From assembly GCA_032139905.1 (NCBI GenBank), contig JAQJDB010000007.1, forward strand, positions 682,001 through 746,000: a stretch of 64,000 nt of DNA, in the 5' to 3' direction. Within the stretch, counting starts at the first letter, position 1. Every line of letters starts with the position of its first letter. Shown here piece after piece: positions 39,216 to 49,139 of the stretch. The notes under the pieces were generated by a model that did not search any database, was not told the origin of the DNA, and saw nothing but the letters and a program-made list of their open reading frames with translations. Both the position numbers and the translations under genes were made by a program. Source of the stretch: Nitrospira sp. MA-1. Its GTDB lineage: Bacteria; Nitrospirota; Nitrospiria; Nitrospirales; UBA8639.

Positions 39216-39641
39216 ATGATGGAGCGCCGAGACATTTATATTACCGAATTCGATCTGAATAGACTCACTGAATTATTAGGCGTCTGGCAAACGTTCAAAG
39301 GCAGCAAGAGTACCAGTATTCATCTGGAGGGGTTATCAGAGGAGTTGGACCGGGCGAATATTGTTGACCCGAAGGACATTCCGCCTGATGTCGTGACAAT
39401 GAATTCACGCGTCCGATTGTCAGATACGAGTAAAGATGAAGATCTGATCTATACGTTGGTTTTCCCGCGTGATGCCGATGCTGAGGCAGGAAAGATTTCT
39501 ATTCTTGCACCAATTGGAACTGCCATTCTCGGGTACAAGGTGGGGGATATTATTGAATGGCCGGTTCCGTTAGGAATACGAAAGGTGAAAATTGAAGAGG
39601 TCCTCTATCAACCTGAAGCCGCCGGAGATTTCCACCTTTAA
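39216..39641 (+). CDS. GreA/GreB-family protein, Rnk-like
   Basis: 141 residues. The C-terminal domain, with VVTMNSRVRLSDTSKDE, YTLVFPRDAD, ISILAPIGTAILGYKVGDII and EWPVPLG, is the FKBP-like domain of GreA/Rnk. The N-terminal half is short, without the long GreA coiled coil, which matches Rnk (nucleoside diphosphate kinase regulator). It may bind RNA polymerase. Start: ATG ATG at 39216/39219 preceded by AAAGGAG. The C-terminal tail (YQPEAAGDFHL) is normal. Confidence 0.88.
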   Translation: MMERRDIYITEFDLNRLTELLGVWQTFKGSKSTSIHLEGLSEELDRANIVDPKDIPPDVVTMNSRVRLSDTSKDEDLIYTLVFPRDADAEAGKISILAPIGTAILGYKVGDIIEWPVPLGIRKVKIEEVLYQPEAAGDFHL

Positions 39642-40120
39642 CCGGCTCCGGGCTCGATCGTTTCAACATGAACCGCATGGGAGCGTTTTACGGCAAAGAA
39701 GTCAAATGTGGCCATCAGTAGGCCGGCATCCATTTGAAGGGAATTCGGTTTGGATGCCCAATGAAAAATGTCCGGTATGGCGATGATGGAGATGCCTGTC
39801 CCATATTTTTCATCCCTGGCTCAGATCCTTTGCCGTCGTCTAAGAATAACAACTCAGGTGAGCTGGCCTGGTCGAGAGCAACGCTGTATGGTTTATCATT
39901 GTTGGCAGGATAGGGGTTTTCCGTTAACCCCGCCCGTTGTCATCGTGGATCTATTCGATTGTATCCTTTGTGTAAATTCCCCAATAATAACATTGGCCGT
40001 GACGAGGGATGGAATCCCCGATAGTCCTTTTGGGAAAGGAAGCACCTCTCCCGGCAAACACATTCCTGATCGTGTGGAATCCCCTAGGACGCTTGAGTAA
40101 GACGGATAGGATTCACCTTT
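39642..40120. other. Intergenic region
   Basis: About 480 bases without a recognised gene. Short Cys-containing readings near 39700-39800 could be gene debris but cannot be assigned. Confidence 0.35.
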
Positions 40121-41659
40121 ATGAAACCGCGATCTTCGGTTTTTTCATCTCGCCCGCATCCCCATCTTTATGAAATTAATACATGGGTGTGGTTGCACGA
40201 CCTCTCTCAGAAAATGAACCGAACAATTCGCCTTGGCGACGTTCCGGATCAAGAATGGGATGAGCTTCAGGCAAAGGGGTTTGATTGCGTGTGGCTCATG
40301 GGCTTGTGGGAGCGCAGTCCTCTTGGCCGGCGGATCGCTAGACAACACTCCGATTTGCAACAGGACTATGCCAAAGCTCTTCCCGATTGGCAGGAATACG
40401 AGGTCGTGGGTTCCCCCTATGCTATTCGGGCGTATCAGCCTGATCCTGAGCTGGGGTCCTGGGAGCAATTGAAGGACGTATTAAGAAAACTGCATGACCG
40501 CGGAATCAAATTGGTTCTGGATTTTGTGCCCAATCATACCGCATTGGATCATGAGTGGACCACCAGACACCCGGAGTATTATGTTCAAGGAACTTCCAGG
40601 GATGTCACAAACTTCCCCTCGCAATTTTTTCCCATCGACACCTCAAAAGGCATTCGATATCTGGCACATGGCAAGGACCCCAATTCCCCTGCTTGGACGG
40701 ACACCGCACAATTAGACTACTTCAATCCTGATACGCGAAAGGCGCTGATTCGCGAATTGCAACATGTTGCCAAATATTGTGATGGCGTTCGCTGTGATAT
40801 GGCCATGTTGGTGCTCAATGAGGTGTTTGCACAGACGTGGGAAAATCATGTGAAGGGCGATGTCTGCCCTTCCGGGGAGTTCTGGACAGAAGCCATCTCC
40901 CTCCTGCCGGATTGTATGTGGATTGCCGAGGTATATTGGAATCGTGAATGGGAGCTTCAACAACTTGGTTTTCAGTTTACCTACGACAAAATCTTGTATG
41001 ATCGGCTTCGACATTCGACCCCACACGAGGTCGCCCTGCATCTTCAGGCTGATACGATCTTTCAAAGCAAACTAGTGCGGTTTTTGGAAAACCATGATGA
41101 GCCGAGAAGTGCTGTGGCGTTCGGTAACGTCCGTCTCCCTGCGGTCGGGGTTCTGATGGCCACATTGCCCGGCATGCGTTTGTATCATCAAGGCCAACTC
41201 AGTGGAAAACGAATCCGGATTCCGGTTCAACTTTGCCGAGCCCAGGACGAACCCCCTGATGAAGCGACCGTGGCGTTTTATGACCGAATTCTGGCGATCA
41301 CCAATGAAGACGTGTTTCATGCCGGGAAATGGGCCATGCTCACTGTCCATTCGGCCGGCGACGATTCTTTTAGTAATGTCGTGGCGTATCAATGGACAAC
41401 CGAGCGGGTTTGGAAACTCATCGTGGTGAACCTGAGTCCCATGGTGGCCCAAGCTCATATTCGCCTGAACGGAGAGTCTGAGATTGAGCCGGGCACTTTC
41501 CCCGACTACACCATGTATGACCAGTTCAACGATTTATCCTTTGAGGGGAGCCGAAAGGATCTCATCAAAAGCGGATTGTATGTCCGTCTCGATCCATTCG
41601 AGTGCCATATTTTTTCTATGGAAGATGGGGTAATTAAGTCTGCTAAAAGGCAAAGTTAG
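40121..41659 (+). CDS. GH13-family glycoside hydrolase (alpha-amylase fold)
   Basis: 512 residues. Region I DFVPNHTALDHEW, region II GVRCDMAM (nucleophile Asp226), region III WIAEVYWN (acid Glu270), region IV FLENHDEPR (Asp327). All three catalytic acids are present. A C-terminal beta domain follows (VWKLIVVNLSPMVAQ). No signal peptide, so it acts in the cytoplasm, probably on glycogen or maltooligosaccharides alongside MalQ. Exact specificity (alpha-amylase, trehalose-related or other) cannot be set. The ribosome site is weak. Confidence 0.93.
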   Translation: MKPRSSVFSSRPHPHLYEINTWVWLHDLSQKMNRTIRLGDVPDQEWDELQAKGFDCVWLMGLWERSPLGRRIARQHSDLQQDYAKALPDWQEYEVVGSPYAIRAYQPDPELGSWEQLKDVLRKLHDRGIKLVLDFVPNHTALDHEWTTRHPEYYVQGTSRDVTNFPSQFFPIDTSKGIRYLAHGKDPNSPAWTDTAQLDYFNPDTRKALIRELQHVAKYCDGVRCDMAMLVLNEVFAQTWENHVKGDVCPSGEFWTEAISLLPDCMWIAEVYWNREWELQQLGFQFTYDKILYDRLRHSTPHEVALHLQADTIFQSKLVRFLENHDEPRSAVAFGNVRLPAVGVLMATLPGMRLYHQGQLSGKRIRIPVQLCRAQDEPPDEATVAFYDRILAITNEDVFHAGKWAMLTVHSAGDDSFSNVVAYQWTTERVWKLIVVNLSPMVAQAHIRLNGESEIEPGTFPDYTMYDQFNDLSFEGSRKDLIKSGLYVRLDPFECHIFSMEDGVIKSAKRQS

Positions 41660-42250
41660 AAATACGGTTCAGAGTGTTTGAAATTACATGAATCGATGTG
41701 AGCCCCTTCCGAAAGTTTGTAGTCGAAAATTTAGTAGCTCATTATCCCCGCAGTCTTTGTTCGTCAGGTTCCCTTCCTTGGTCAGTAACAACAGCCTTTC
41801 CTTTTCCGTCATCCTCGCGGGTTGGCAGTTGGGAGCCATCCCAAAATTCTCCTTACCTCCTTACGCCTCACAACTTCCGTAAGACGGATTGTCGATTACA
41901 CTTGCCCGGCATGATGGCGTGGAGATGGCCTGATCCCAAAGCCCTACCCCCCATGCTTTATTAAGAGGGTTCAGTCTGAAATCGAGTATGTGCCTCATTG
42001 GCTACCGAACCCATGCATTCCCGAATGTATTCTGATCGGATGTGGTTTCACCTGACGTCCAACATGATTTTGACTCATGATTGAAGATTCAGGAATTTAA
42101 TATACATCTAAAAATTTTAATAATGAATAAAATATTATGTATTTGTCTATGTAACTTTCATCCATATTAAATACCTCTATGCAATCACCAAATCCATCAA
42201 TCAGAGTAACCCGGACGGTAATCCCGTCACCCACAAAGGAGGAGATGCCA
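41660..42250. other. Intergenic, AT-rich at its 3' end
   Basis: About 590 bases. The last 150 become very AT-rich (around AATAAAATATTATGTATTTG), similar to the stretch at 45890-45960. No gene called. Confidence 0.4.
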
Positions 42251-42491
42251 TGATTTACCAACCAACATATTCTTATCGTTGGACGCTCGCCGTAATGGTC
42301 GCAGGAATTTTTTCCATAAGTTCTGATTAGGTAGTGGAGGACTGAAGGACCGGTTCACATGGCTTATTGGTGTGGCGGATGAGACCGACTGGACTTTGGC
42401 TTGTGCCACTGAAGTTGGAGAAATGGATGTGGAGCGGACTTTAGTCAAGACTGAGGATAAGGAAGATGAACCTGATTGGACTCTCGCTTAA
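42251..42491 (+). pseudogene. Possible broken small exported protein with DWTLA repeats
   Basis: MIYQPTYSYRWTLAVMVAGI resembles a signal peptide but stops at 42328-42330. A second frame then reads LIGVADETDWTLACATEVG and KTEDKEDEPDWTLA to a stop at 42491, with the octamer DE(T/P)DWTLA twice. One frameshift would join the two parts. No family known; the idea that this is one gene is inference. Confidence 0.3.
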
Positions 42492-42628
42492 TTGATGAGA
42501 GGTGGGGTGGGTAGGTTTTAACAACCACCCTCCCAATTCTGTCTTGATCGGCAGATGGGATTTTAGCACCACTTTTTCTTTGATCCTTCAGGTAAGAACC
42601 TAATTCCAATTGTAAAGGAGATCTATCC

Positions 42629-43505
42629 ATGAATACCGATAATCAAACCACGCAATGTCGAAGACGTCGCATTTCAACCCTTGCTCCAGGCTATCAGTCC
42701 TCAACAAAAATGACGCAGTCGATGATTTTGGTATACCTGGTAATGATCATCGTCCTCTTGGACGTGTTGAGCGGGTGTAACGGCCCCTCTCCGTATCGAT
42801 TGCAGGCACATTTTGCAATGTGAACCTGAAGGCTCTCAAATAATCAAAGGAAAAATCTCTACTCACTCCCAAAACCGACTACCGGTAGGCATGGCCATCG
42901 TCATGCATCCCGACTCCTCACACGATCCACTCGCGGTCACTGAGGACTCGTGGCCTCAGTTCGCGGCCAGAGTGAAACGGGAAGTCCAGGGGCATTTTCC
43001 TGTTTCTATGTATGAGGTTGTTCGCGTGGATGGGATACCATCCGGAGAAAAGGTTTCTCTCCTTTAAGGAATGGGAGGAAATAGTCCGATTGATATGGTT
43101 TTAATTGTTCTACCCACAGCTAAAGAGGTCAAGAGCCCTGCTAAGTTTGATCTTCTTCCGGAAGTAAGCATGCTGACTGGATATCAGACTGAAAATCACG
43201 CCACTGTGGAATTAGGTTTGTTAGATCTTCAATCTGGGAAATTGTTACTACAGTCACAGGGGAATTCTTATGCCACGTTGGATCAGCTGGACGTTCCATT
43301 GTCATCGAATCGTTATCCACGAGTGAGAGGATCCGCGATGACCAGCACGATTTATCCGGAGGAGGATAAGGCGTTTGAAACGCTTAGGATGGTTGCATTG
43401 GAAGAGGCTCTTAACCACGCTGTTATGAAGCTAACGGGTGAGTGGCATGATAGCCAAGGGGGATTAACTCTCAGTGAGTTTCCTGGGGCTGGAGAGGCAT
43501 CCTGA
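42629..43505 (+). pseudogene. Broken lipoprotein gene
   Basis: AAAGGAG precedes MNTDNQTTQCRR; residues 28-50 are a signal peptide ending in the lipobox LSGC. The frame then stops at 42823. The next frame, from about 42813, continues with CEPEGSQIIKGKISTHSQNR, GMAIVMHPDSSHDPLA and ARVKREVQGHFPVSMYEVVR to TAA at 43065-43067, and resumes in the same frame as MGGNSPIDMVLIVLPTAKEV to 43505. So one frameshift plus one in-frame stop split a lipoprotein of about 290 residues. No family recognised; the distal part may still be translated. Confidence 0.65.
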
Positions 43506-43537
43506 GGATGCGAAAATATGGAAAGAACGATGAGAGC

Positions 43538-43578
43538 AAGCCATGGGGAGAGGCCCCCGTGGCTTGAAGCCGGTTTTC
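43538..43578 (+). terminator. Rho-independent-type terminator
   Basis: AAGCCA-TGGGG and CCCC-(C)G-TGGCTT form a strong, GC-rich stem of about 10 bp around a short loop (43538-43565), followed a few bases later by TTTTC. It lies 33 nt after the broken lipoprotein gene. Confidence 0.55.
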
Positions 43579-43677
43579 TATATCGGAGGAGCTAGTTTGA
43601 ATTCTGATGAGTTTGCAATGTTTTAATTATGCAAGGTTGCTTTGGATCTCACAACACATGAATAAGGAGAATAGTTT

Positions 43678-44132
43678 ATGCGAGCACCAGCCTATGTATT
43701 GATAGGGGTTTTGGGATAAATGGGGCTGATGGTCTTCTTCCAAGATATGGGGGGAAATCTTTGCTGGTGACACCCGTAAATTATGCGATGCCAGTTCCGG
43801 TAACTGAAAATCCGAAGCCTTGGAACAGTAACGATCTGTTGGAGATGGCCATTATCTATGACCAACAAGCTGATAAACTGCAAAGTGGGGTGACTCGGTT
43901 GGAGCAACGGGCAATTTCCCTTGCCCAGAAATCCCACATGGAATCCAAAGGGTTTCGCCGGACTGGCTTAATGCATATCTCGGCATTACATTGGGAAGCA
44001 GCCAGAGAATTACGGGAATTAGCCACGATGCATCGGGCGGAAGGACAACGCTTGTTGGCATCAGAAAAAATGATGGAAACCAGAGGTAGGGGTTGCAGCA
44101 GAAAGGGAAATTCCCCTCGATTCTGTGAATGA
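43678..44132 (+). pseudogene. Broken paralog of the exported protein at 30536
   Basis: MRAPAYVLIGVLG matches the leader of the intact copy (MRALAYLLIGVLG), then TAA at 43717-43719. After a further frame change, MLVTPVNYAMPVPV, LLEMAIIYDQQADKLQSGV, RLEQRAISLAQKSHM and HRAEGQRLLASEK follow the intact copy closely. The ending differs (TRGRGCSRKGN). The signal peptide is separated from the mature part, so no exported product can form. Confidence 0.8.
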
Positions 44133-44221
44133 GATTTGAGCCTTCCCCTCTAAAAAAGTTGTTTTCATTCGCACGCATTCTAAGTGACTTTCGGACGAGA
44201 GCAAGGTAGAAAGTGCATTGA

Positions 44222-45136
44222 TTATGGGGATCCAGAGTTCCGAAAAATCGTTTTTCTAGCTGAGTCCACAATGGCCAATACGCCGGGATGTTTCAGGCGA
44301 CGTTCGACCGAAAGAGCATAAAATTGTTCTCGAACGTCTTGAACTTGACCTATTTTTTGAACAAGGTATTGCCGGCATATTTCCTTCGCCACGACGTTAG
44401 ATCCGGGGAAAACTCCTTTTCCCGCCTGACCAAACGCTTTCATGGTTGCACCATCTTCAAACTCTCCCACCAACCGGGGGGTTATCCCAACCCGGGAGAA
44501 CCACTCATCCATTCCTCGACGAAGCATGGAATTAACGGTTGGAAGGAGAAACGGTGCCCCATCAAGGGATTCCGGAAATTTTTTTTGATACTTGGCGGCG
44601 AGTTTTTTTGATGCAAACAATGTCACGCCGGATTCCCCGAGTAAATGACTGTGTCCCAAAATCCGCACCGTAGAAGGGATGGCCGTATCAGCAAGCACAA
44701 TGTCCAGGGAATGGAGAGCTAATTCTCCCAACAGTTGTTCCAAGCGGCCTTCCCAACACACCATTTGAAGAGGATCCGATAAAGCAAAGGCGGATTCCAA
44801 AAGTTTATACGCGACCATTTTAGGAACCACTTCGGCGATACCCACCACCAATTTTACCGGCCGATGACTAGGCCGACCTTTAATGGTGTTTGAGAATTCC
44901 TGTCCGAGAGAAAAAATCTCTTGGGCGTATCGGTAGGCCATCTGTCCTACGTCGGTTAAGACTAACGTCCGTCCCACGCGATGAAACAGTTTTTCTCCTA
45001 ATGTATCTTCGAGGGTTCGAAGCTGAGCGCTTAACGCCGGCTGGGATAAATTGAGTTCTTCGCAGGCTCGCTTAATAGTTCCTTCCCGGGCTATGACCCA
45101 GAAATACAGCAAATGATGATAATTCAGCCATTCCAT
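44222..45136 (-). CDS. LysR-family regulator, NhaR-like
   Basis: 304 residues. The N-terminal winged helix (MEWLNYHHLLYFWVIAREGT, LNLSQPALSAQLRTLED) matches the NhaR group, which activates sodium/proton antiporter genes in response to Na+. Residues 90-300 are the periplasmic-binding-like effector domain, with PVKLVVGIAEVVPKMVAYKL. No antiporter gene lies next to it; its neighbours are broken genes and the HlyD operon. Target unknown. Confidence 0.92.
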   Translation of the reverse strand: MEWLNYHHLLYFWVIAREGTIKRACEELNLSQPALSAQLRTLEDTLGEKLFHRVGRTLVLTDVGQMAYRYAQEIFSLGQEFSNTIKGRPSHRPVKLVVGIAEVVPKMVAYKLLESAFALSDPLQMVCWEGRLEQLLGELALHSLDIVLADTAIPSTVRILGHSHLLGESGVTLFASKKLAAKYQKKFPESLDGAPFLLPTVNSMLRRGMDEWFSRVGITPRLVGEFEDGATMKAFGQAGKGVFPGSNVVAKEICRQYLVQKIGQVQDVREQFYALSVERRLKHPGVLAIVDSARKTIFRNSGSP

Positions 45137-45320
45137 GGGTCACAGCTTACAATCAGGTATTCAATGATTCAAGGAATTACTGTGAATTTGTCGAAGCGCC
45201 TATGAAAAGTCTCTAATACGGAAAAGGGGAAAGGCTTGCGCGATGAAAAATTCAAGGAAGCTCTGAAAATCTCGGGATCATAATTCTCAGGCAAAACGGG
45301 CAGTCCGAAAGGAGGGTCCG

Positions 45321-45887
45321 GTGAGAACCAACGCATATCATGTGTATTGGTTTATTCTTGCTGATGGAAACGGGAGTCGAAGGCAGCTTTTCAATAAACA
45401 GTGGATGGATCAGGATATACCCAAATAGTATTACTCTCTTGTGGGGGGAGCGGTCGTTGTTTCACACACCCTGCAGCGGGCTGACCAATTTAACCATCGG
45501 GAAAAAATCACTGTCATATCTCAGGCTCACAAGGAATTTGCCTCACATCAAATGGCCCTTCACGCTGGGAGTGCCTTGCTCATGCAACCAAGAAATTGCG
45601 ACACGCGACCAGGTGTGTCCCTGGCGCTTTCCTATCTCAAGTTTTTGGATCCTGATGCGATAGTTATCATCCTTCCATCCGACCATTTCATCTTCCCCGC
45701 ACAGCGGTTTCGGCGTCTGGTCAACTCTTCAGTCAGTGCCCTGACAAACCATTCCGATCAATTTATCCTTCTCGGAGTCCTGCCCAGCACTCCAGAGACA
45801 GAATGCGGTTGGGTTCAACCAGGCAGTCGAGTTGACAGGCTGCATGGCCTGCCTGAGCAACACTTGGACCGCATCTGTATTGGGTAA
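45321..45887 (+). pseudogene. Broken third copy of the sugar-1-phosphate nucleotidyltransferase
   Basis: Read from GTG at 45321: VYWFILADGNGSRRQLFNKQ then WMDQDIPK, TAG at 45426-45428, and YYSLVGGAVVVSHTLQRADQ. This lines up residue by residue with the intact copies (VILAGGEGERTRPFIEQW, PKQYC); the stop replaces the conserved Gln of PKQ. Later pieces ITVISQAHKEF, LMQPRNCDT, IILPSDHFIFPAQRF and LLGVLPSTPETECGWVQPG follow. The last third is gone. GGAGGG precedes the GTG. Confidence 0.85.
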
Positions 45888-46177
45888 ATGTACGCACATT
45901 TAAAAAATTTATATTTTTCAAAATTATAATGTATTTGTATATATATAGCCGGAATGTTTTAAATAGACATTGGACGTTGGTGACAAAGTGAGTGGCAAAG
46001 TGTAATGGGGAAAAACGATGTGCTCGTCACTTGGCTTAACAATGCGGAGGGTCTAGACTTAATTTATATCTTTGGCATATGCCAATCAGGAATAACACCT
46101 TTGGCAGATTCCCCCATTCTCAATGTTTCGGCTAAGTAAGAATGATGACCCGAAAGTCCTCAGTAAGCACCTAACTC
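45888..46177. other. AT-rich upstream region of the HlyD operon
   Basis: About 290 bases. The first 80 are strikingly AT-rich (TTTAAAAAATTTATATTTTT, TTGTATATATATAG), then sequence returns to normal. This is the likely promoter region of the HlyD-TolC-ABC operon, and may be a site for a nucleoid protein. Confidence 0.45.
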
Positions 46178-47605
46178 ATGGACCTTACCCCCATTCCAGT
46201 TAAACAGACTCCCACTCAAGTTGTTTTTCCGCACAAGGTTCACCCGCCTCGTGTCCCTGACCGTCATACGCATTTTGAATCGTGGGCAGCCGTGAAGATT
46301 CCCAAGAAACTGTATACCGGAACCCGAATCCTCATCGGTTTTTTTCTTGTATTCATCCTGATTCTGGTTTTTGTCCCCTGGACTCAAACCATCAAGGCTC
46401 AAGGGCAGTTATCGGCCTATTCTCCTGCTGAACGCCCGCAGGAGATTCATGCACCTCTTGAAGGCCGTATCCTGACTTGGCATGTCAACGAAGGCATGGC
46501 GGTGAAAAAACAGGATTTGCTCCTTGATCTCGTGGACGTCGATTCCAAATTCCTGGCCCCGGATCTCCTCACACGGCTGGACGAATCCATTCAGGCCCTG
46601 GAAGAAAGGCGGGAGACCACGTTGGCTCGTGCCGATTTCTTGGGCAGACAACTCAAAGAAATGACCCCACTGACCGAAGCCACCACTCGATCTGCCGAAT
46701 CCCGTGTCCAGGAAGCTTCAAGGCGAATCCAAAGTATGGTTCAGCGCCAGGCTGCCGCGAAGGTCGCCGCCCAAACTGCTCAACTGAATTTGCAACGTTC
46801 ACAAATCCTGGAAGCCGAAGGGCTTCTTTCTCGGCGAGAACTGGAATTAGCCATTCAAGCTGAAGCCGCCGCTCAAGCTGAACGCAAAGCCAGTGACGCC
46901 GCATTTCAAGAAGTGTCTCAATCACGACTGGCCCTCACCCATGGACGAGTCCAAATTGAAGCCGAACTTGGCCAACGCATTCTGAACATTCGTTCCCAAA
47001 GGGCTGCAGCCCTGGGAGAGGCTGCTCAGGCGTCGAAGGAGTTGGCGGACCTGGCTTTAACCCGCTCCAATGCAGCCCAGCGACGAACAGCCAGCCGTAT
47101 CACCGCGCCCATGGATGGCACAGTGGTCCGAATGGCACGAGTGGGAGCAGGTGAAATTGTGAAGCAAGGGGATTCGTTATTCACCATCGTCCCGGATAAG
47201 GCCACCCGGGCCGTGGAAATGTGGGCAGAACCGTTGGATGCGCCCCTTCTGAGGCCAGGAAGGAAGGTCCGACTGATGTTTCATGGCATTCCGACTATCC
47301 CACTTCCTTCCTGGCCCGAGCTAATGGCTGGAACGTTCGATGGCACCATTCTGGTGGTTGATCAAACCCCGGATTCACAAAAACGATTTCGCTTTTGGGT
47401 TGTTCAAGATCCGGAGGCCGCTGCGTGGCCACCGCAAAGTCAGGTTCGGCAAGGTACTCAGGTCATGGGATGGGTTCTGTTAAACCGGGTACCTCTTTGG
47501 TATGAATTGTGGAGGCGTGTGAATCTCTTCCCGGCTGACTATCAAGGACAATCAACCTATCTTCCCGAGACGTTTCTCCCCAAGGCCGGACGTCCGGGGA
47601 AATAA
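46178..47605 (+). CDS. HlyD-family membrane fusion protein
   Basis: 475 residues. One membrane helix at about 51-70 (ILIGFFLVFILILVFVPW), a short barrel strand TIKAQGQLSAYSPAERPQEI, first lipoyl half (LEGRILTWHVNEGMAVKKQD), a long coiled coil of about 170 residues (LEERRETTLARADFLGRQL onward), second lipoyl half (ITAPMDGTVVRMARVGAGEI), and a beta barrel. This is the periplasmic adaptor linking an inner-membrane exporter to TolC. First gene of an operon with tolC-like and ABC genes. Confidence 0.93.
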   Translation: MDLTPIPVKQTPTQVVFPHKVHPPRVPDRHTHFESWAAVKIPKKLYTGTRILIGFFLVFILILVFVPWTQTIKAQGQLSAYSPAERPQEIHAPLEGRILTWHVNEGMAVKKQDLLLDLVDVDSKFLAPDLLTRLDESIQALEERRETTLARADFLGRQLKEMTPLTEATTRSAESRVQEASRRIQSMVQRQAAAKVAAQTAQLNLQRSQILEAEGLLSRRELELAIQAEAAAQAERKASDAAFQEVSQSRLALTHGRVQIEAELGQRILNIRSQRAAALGEAAQASKELADLALTRSNAAQRRTASRITAPMDGTVVRMARVGAGEIVKQGDSLFTIVPDKATRAVEMWAEPLDAPLLRPGRKVRLMFHGIPTIPLPSWPELMAGTFDGTILVVDQTPDSQKRFRFWVVQDPEAAAWPPQSQVRQGTQVMGWVLLNRVPLWYELWRRVNLFPADYQGQSTYLPETFLPKAGRPGK

Positions 47606-47666
47606 TTACGGCTCCAGCGGATACACGGCAGTCAATTCTGAAAACTATTGTAAGGAGGGAGAAGGC

Positions 47667-49112
47667 ATGCCACGAAATCTCATGACACTTTCCTACCTGT
47701 TCGCAGGCGCGGTTCTTGTATGGTCTCCTCTACCCGATACATTCGCGCTGGAGACCACGACTTCCCGGTACGATGCGGTCACACGATCACTTCGCTTAGA
47801 AACCGTGCTGTCGTTGGTTGAGACACAACATCCACTGTTGCATGGGAGTCGGACTGAAAAACTGGAAGCGCAAGGGAAATTACTGAAAGCTCTTGGTGCA
47901 TTTGAACCCATCCTGGTCAATGATTTGGAGGTGGAGCGACTGGTCAAAGACGGCAAAACCAAAAGTGTGGGGTTCAACGACACCATGATTCAGATGCGGC
48001 ATCCCTGGGGACTCCAAGGATTTGCCGGATGGCGAACCGGTCTGGGAGATGTGGAGGTGGCTGATCTCGGAGTTAACCAGACCAATCAACCTCTGTTAGG
48101 CCTCGTGTTTCCCTTACTACGAGGATTGGGCACCAATCCAGAAAAGGGGGAACTGGAAAAATCCAAACTGGCAGAACAGGAAGCCACTCTTCATATTCAA
48201 CAAACCCGCCAAGATCTGTATTTGGGTGCTGCTACCCAATATTGGAGATGGGTGGCCGCCTGGAAAGCTGTGGATTTGCGCCAACAAGCCTTGGAAGTCT
48301 CCAAGGTTCGCCTTCAACAACTGACCCGACAGGCTGAAGCCGGTGCCGTCGCGGAATTTGATGTCACCGAAGCCCACCAGGAAGTCCAACGCCGACTGGA
48401 GAATGTCATTAAAGCCAAACGGGAAGCCGAACAGGAACAGTTCAAGCTGTCCCTCTTTGTCTGGGACCATGGTTCCCCTATGGTCTTCGGTTTGCAGTCG
48501 GTCCCAGACTTTCCTTCTCCCACTTCGACTTCAGGTAACCAATCTCGGGAAACTGATGTTGATCTGGCACAACAACGCCGGCCGGAAATTCTTCAAATTA
48601 CACTTGAGGCGGCGCGAAATCATATTGATCTTGGTGTCGCCAAAAATAATTTGCTCCCTGATCTTCGGGCAGAGGCTGAACCAACCAGGAAACCCGGAGA
48701 ATTTGTGCTGGGTCTGGGTTACCGCTTCGGGCTCCAACTCAGCTTTCCATTCTTACAAAAAGATGCAACAGGCCAACAAATGCAAATGAAAGCCAAGGCG
48801 GAACGATTACTGTGGGATCAGCAATACCGTATGCAACAAGTGGCGTTGGATATCGACAATGCCAACTCGGCTTTATTACGAGCGGAAGAACGGATGCAGG
48901 CGGCTTCTCAAGCCCTCATCTACGCCCGCTCTCTTGTGAAAGGCGAAAGAACCCGGTTTCAGGTGGGGGCCACTAATTTACTTTTTGTGAATCTTCGGGA
49001 ACGAAATGTAGTGGATGCAGAAGTCATCTATATCCAGGCCCAAGCCGAATATCATCAGGCCCAAGCCTTTTATCAATGGGCCACCGGCCATTGGACCCAG
49101 CCCGTGGCATAG
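47667..49112 (+). CDS. TolC-family outer-membrane channel protein
   Basis: 481 residues. Signal peptide MPRNLMTLSYLFAGAVLVWS ending near TFA. The mature protein has the outer-membrane efflux pattern of two similar halves with long helices: RLETVLSLVETQHPLLHGSR, QQALEVSKVRLQQLTRQAEA, EFDVTEAHQEVQRRLENVIK, DLAQQRRPEILQITLEAARN, KNNLLPDLRAEAEP and a closing YARSLVKGERTRFQVGATNL. AGGAGGGAG lies before the ATG. It provides the outer-membrane duct for the HlyD partner 62 nt upstream. Confidence 0.92.
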   Translation: MPRNLMTLSYLFAGAVLVWSPLPDTFALETTTSRYDAVTRSLRLETVLSLVETQHPLLHGSRTEKLEAQGKLLKALGAFEPILVNDLEVERLVKDGKTKSVGFNDTMIQMRHPWGLQGFAGWRTGLGDVEVADLGVNQTNQPLLGLVFPLLRGLGTNPEKGELEKSKLAEQEATLHIQQTRQDLYLGAATQYWRWVAAWKAVDLRQQALEVSKVRLQQLTRQAEAGAVAEFDVTEAHQEVQRRLENVIKAKREAEQEQFKLSLFVWDHGSPMVFGLQSVPDFPSPTSTSGNQSRETDVDLAQQRRPEILQITLEAARNHIDLGVAKNNLLPDLRAEAEPTRKPGEFVLGLGYRFGLQLSFPFLQKDATGQQMQMKAKAERLLWDQQYRMQQVALDIDNANSALLRAEERMQAASQALIYARSLVKGERTRFQVGATNLLFVNLRERNVVDAEVIYIQAQAEYHQAQAFYQWATGHWTQPVA

Positions 49113-49139
49113 CCACCAACAAGAACCGGCGTATTCTTA

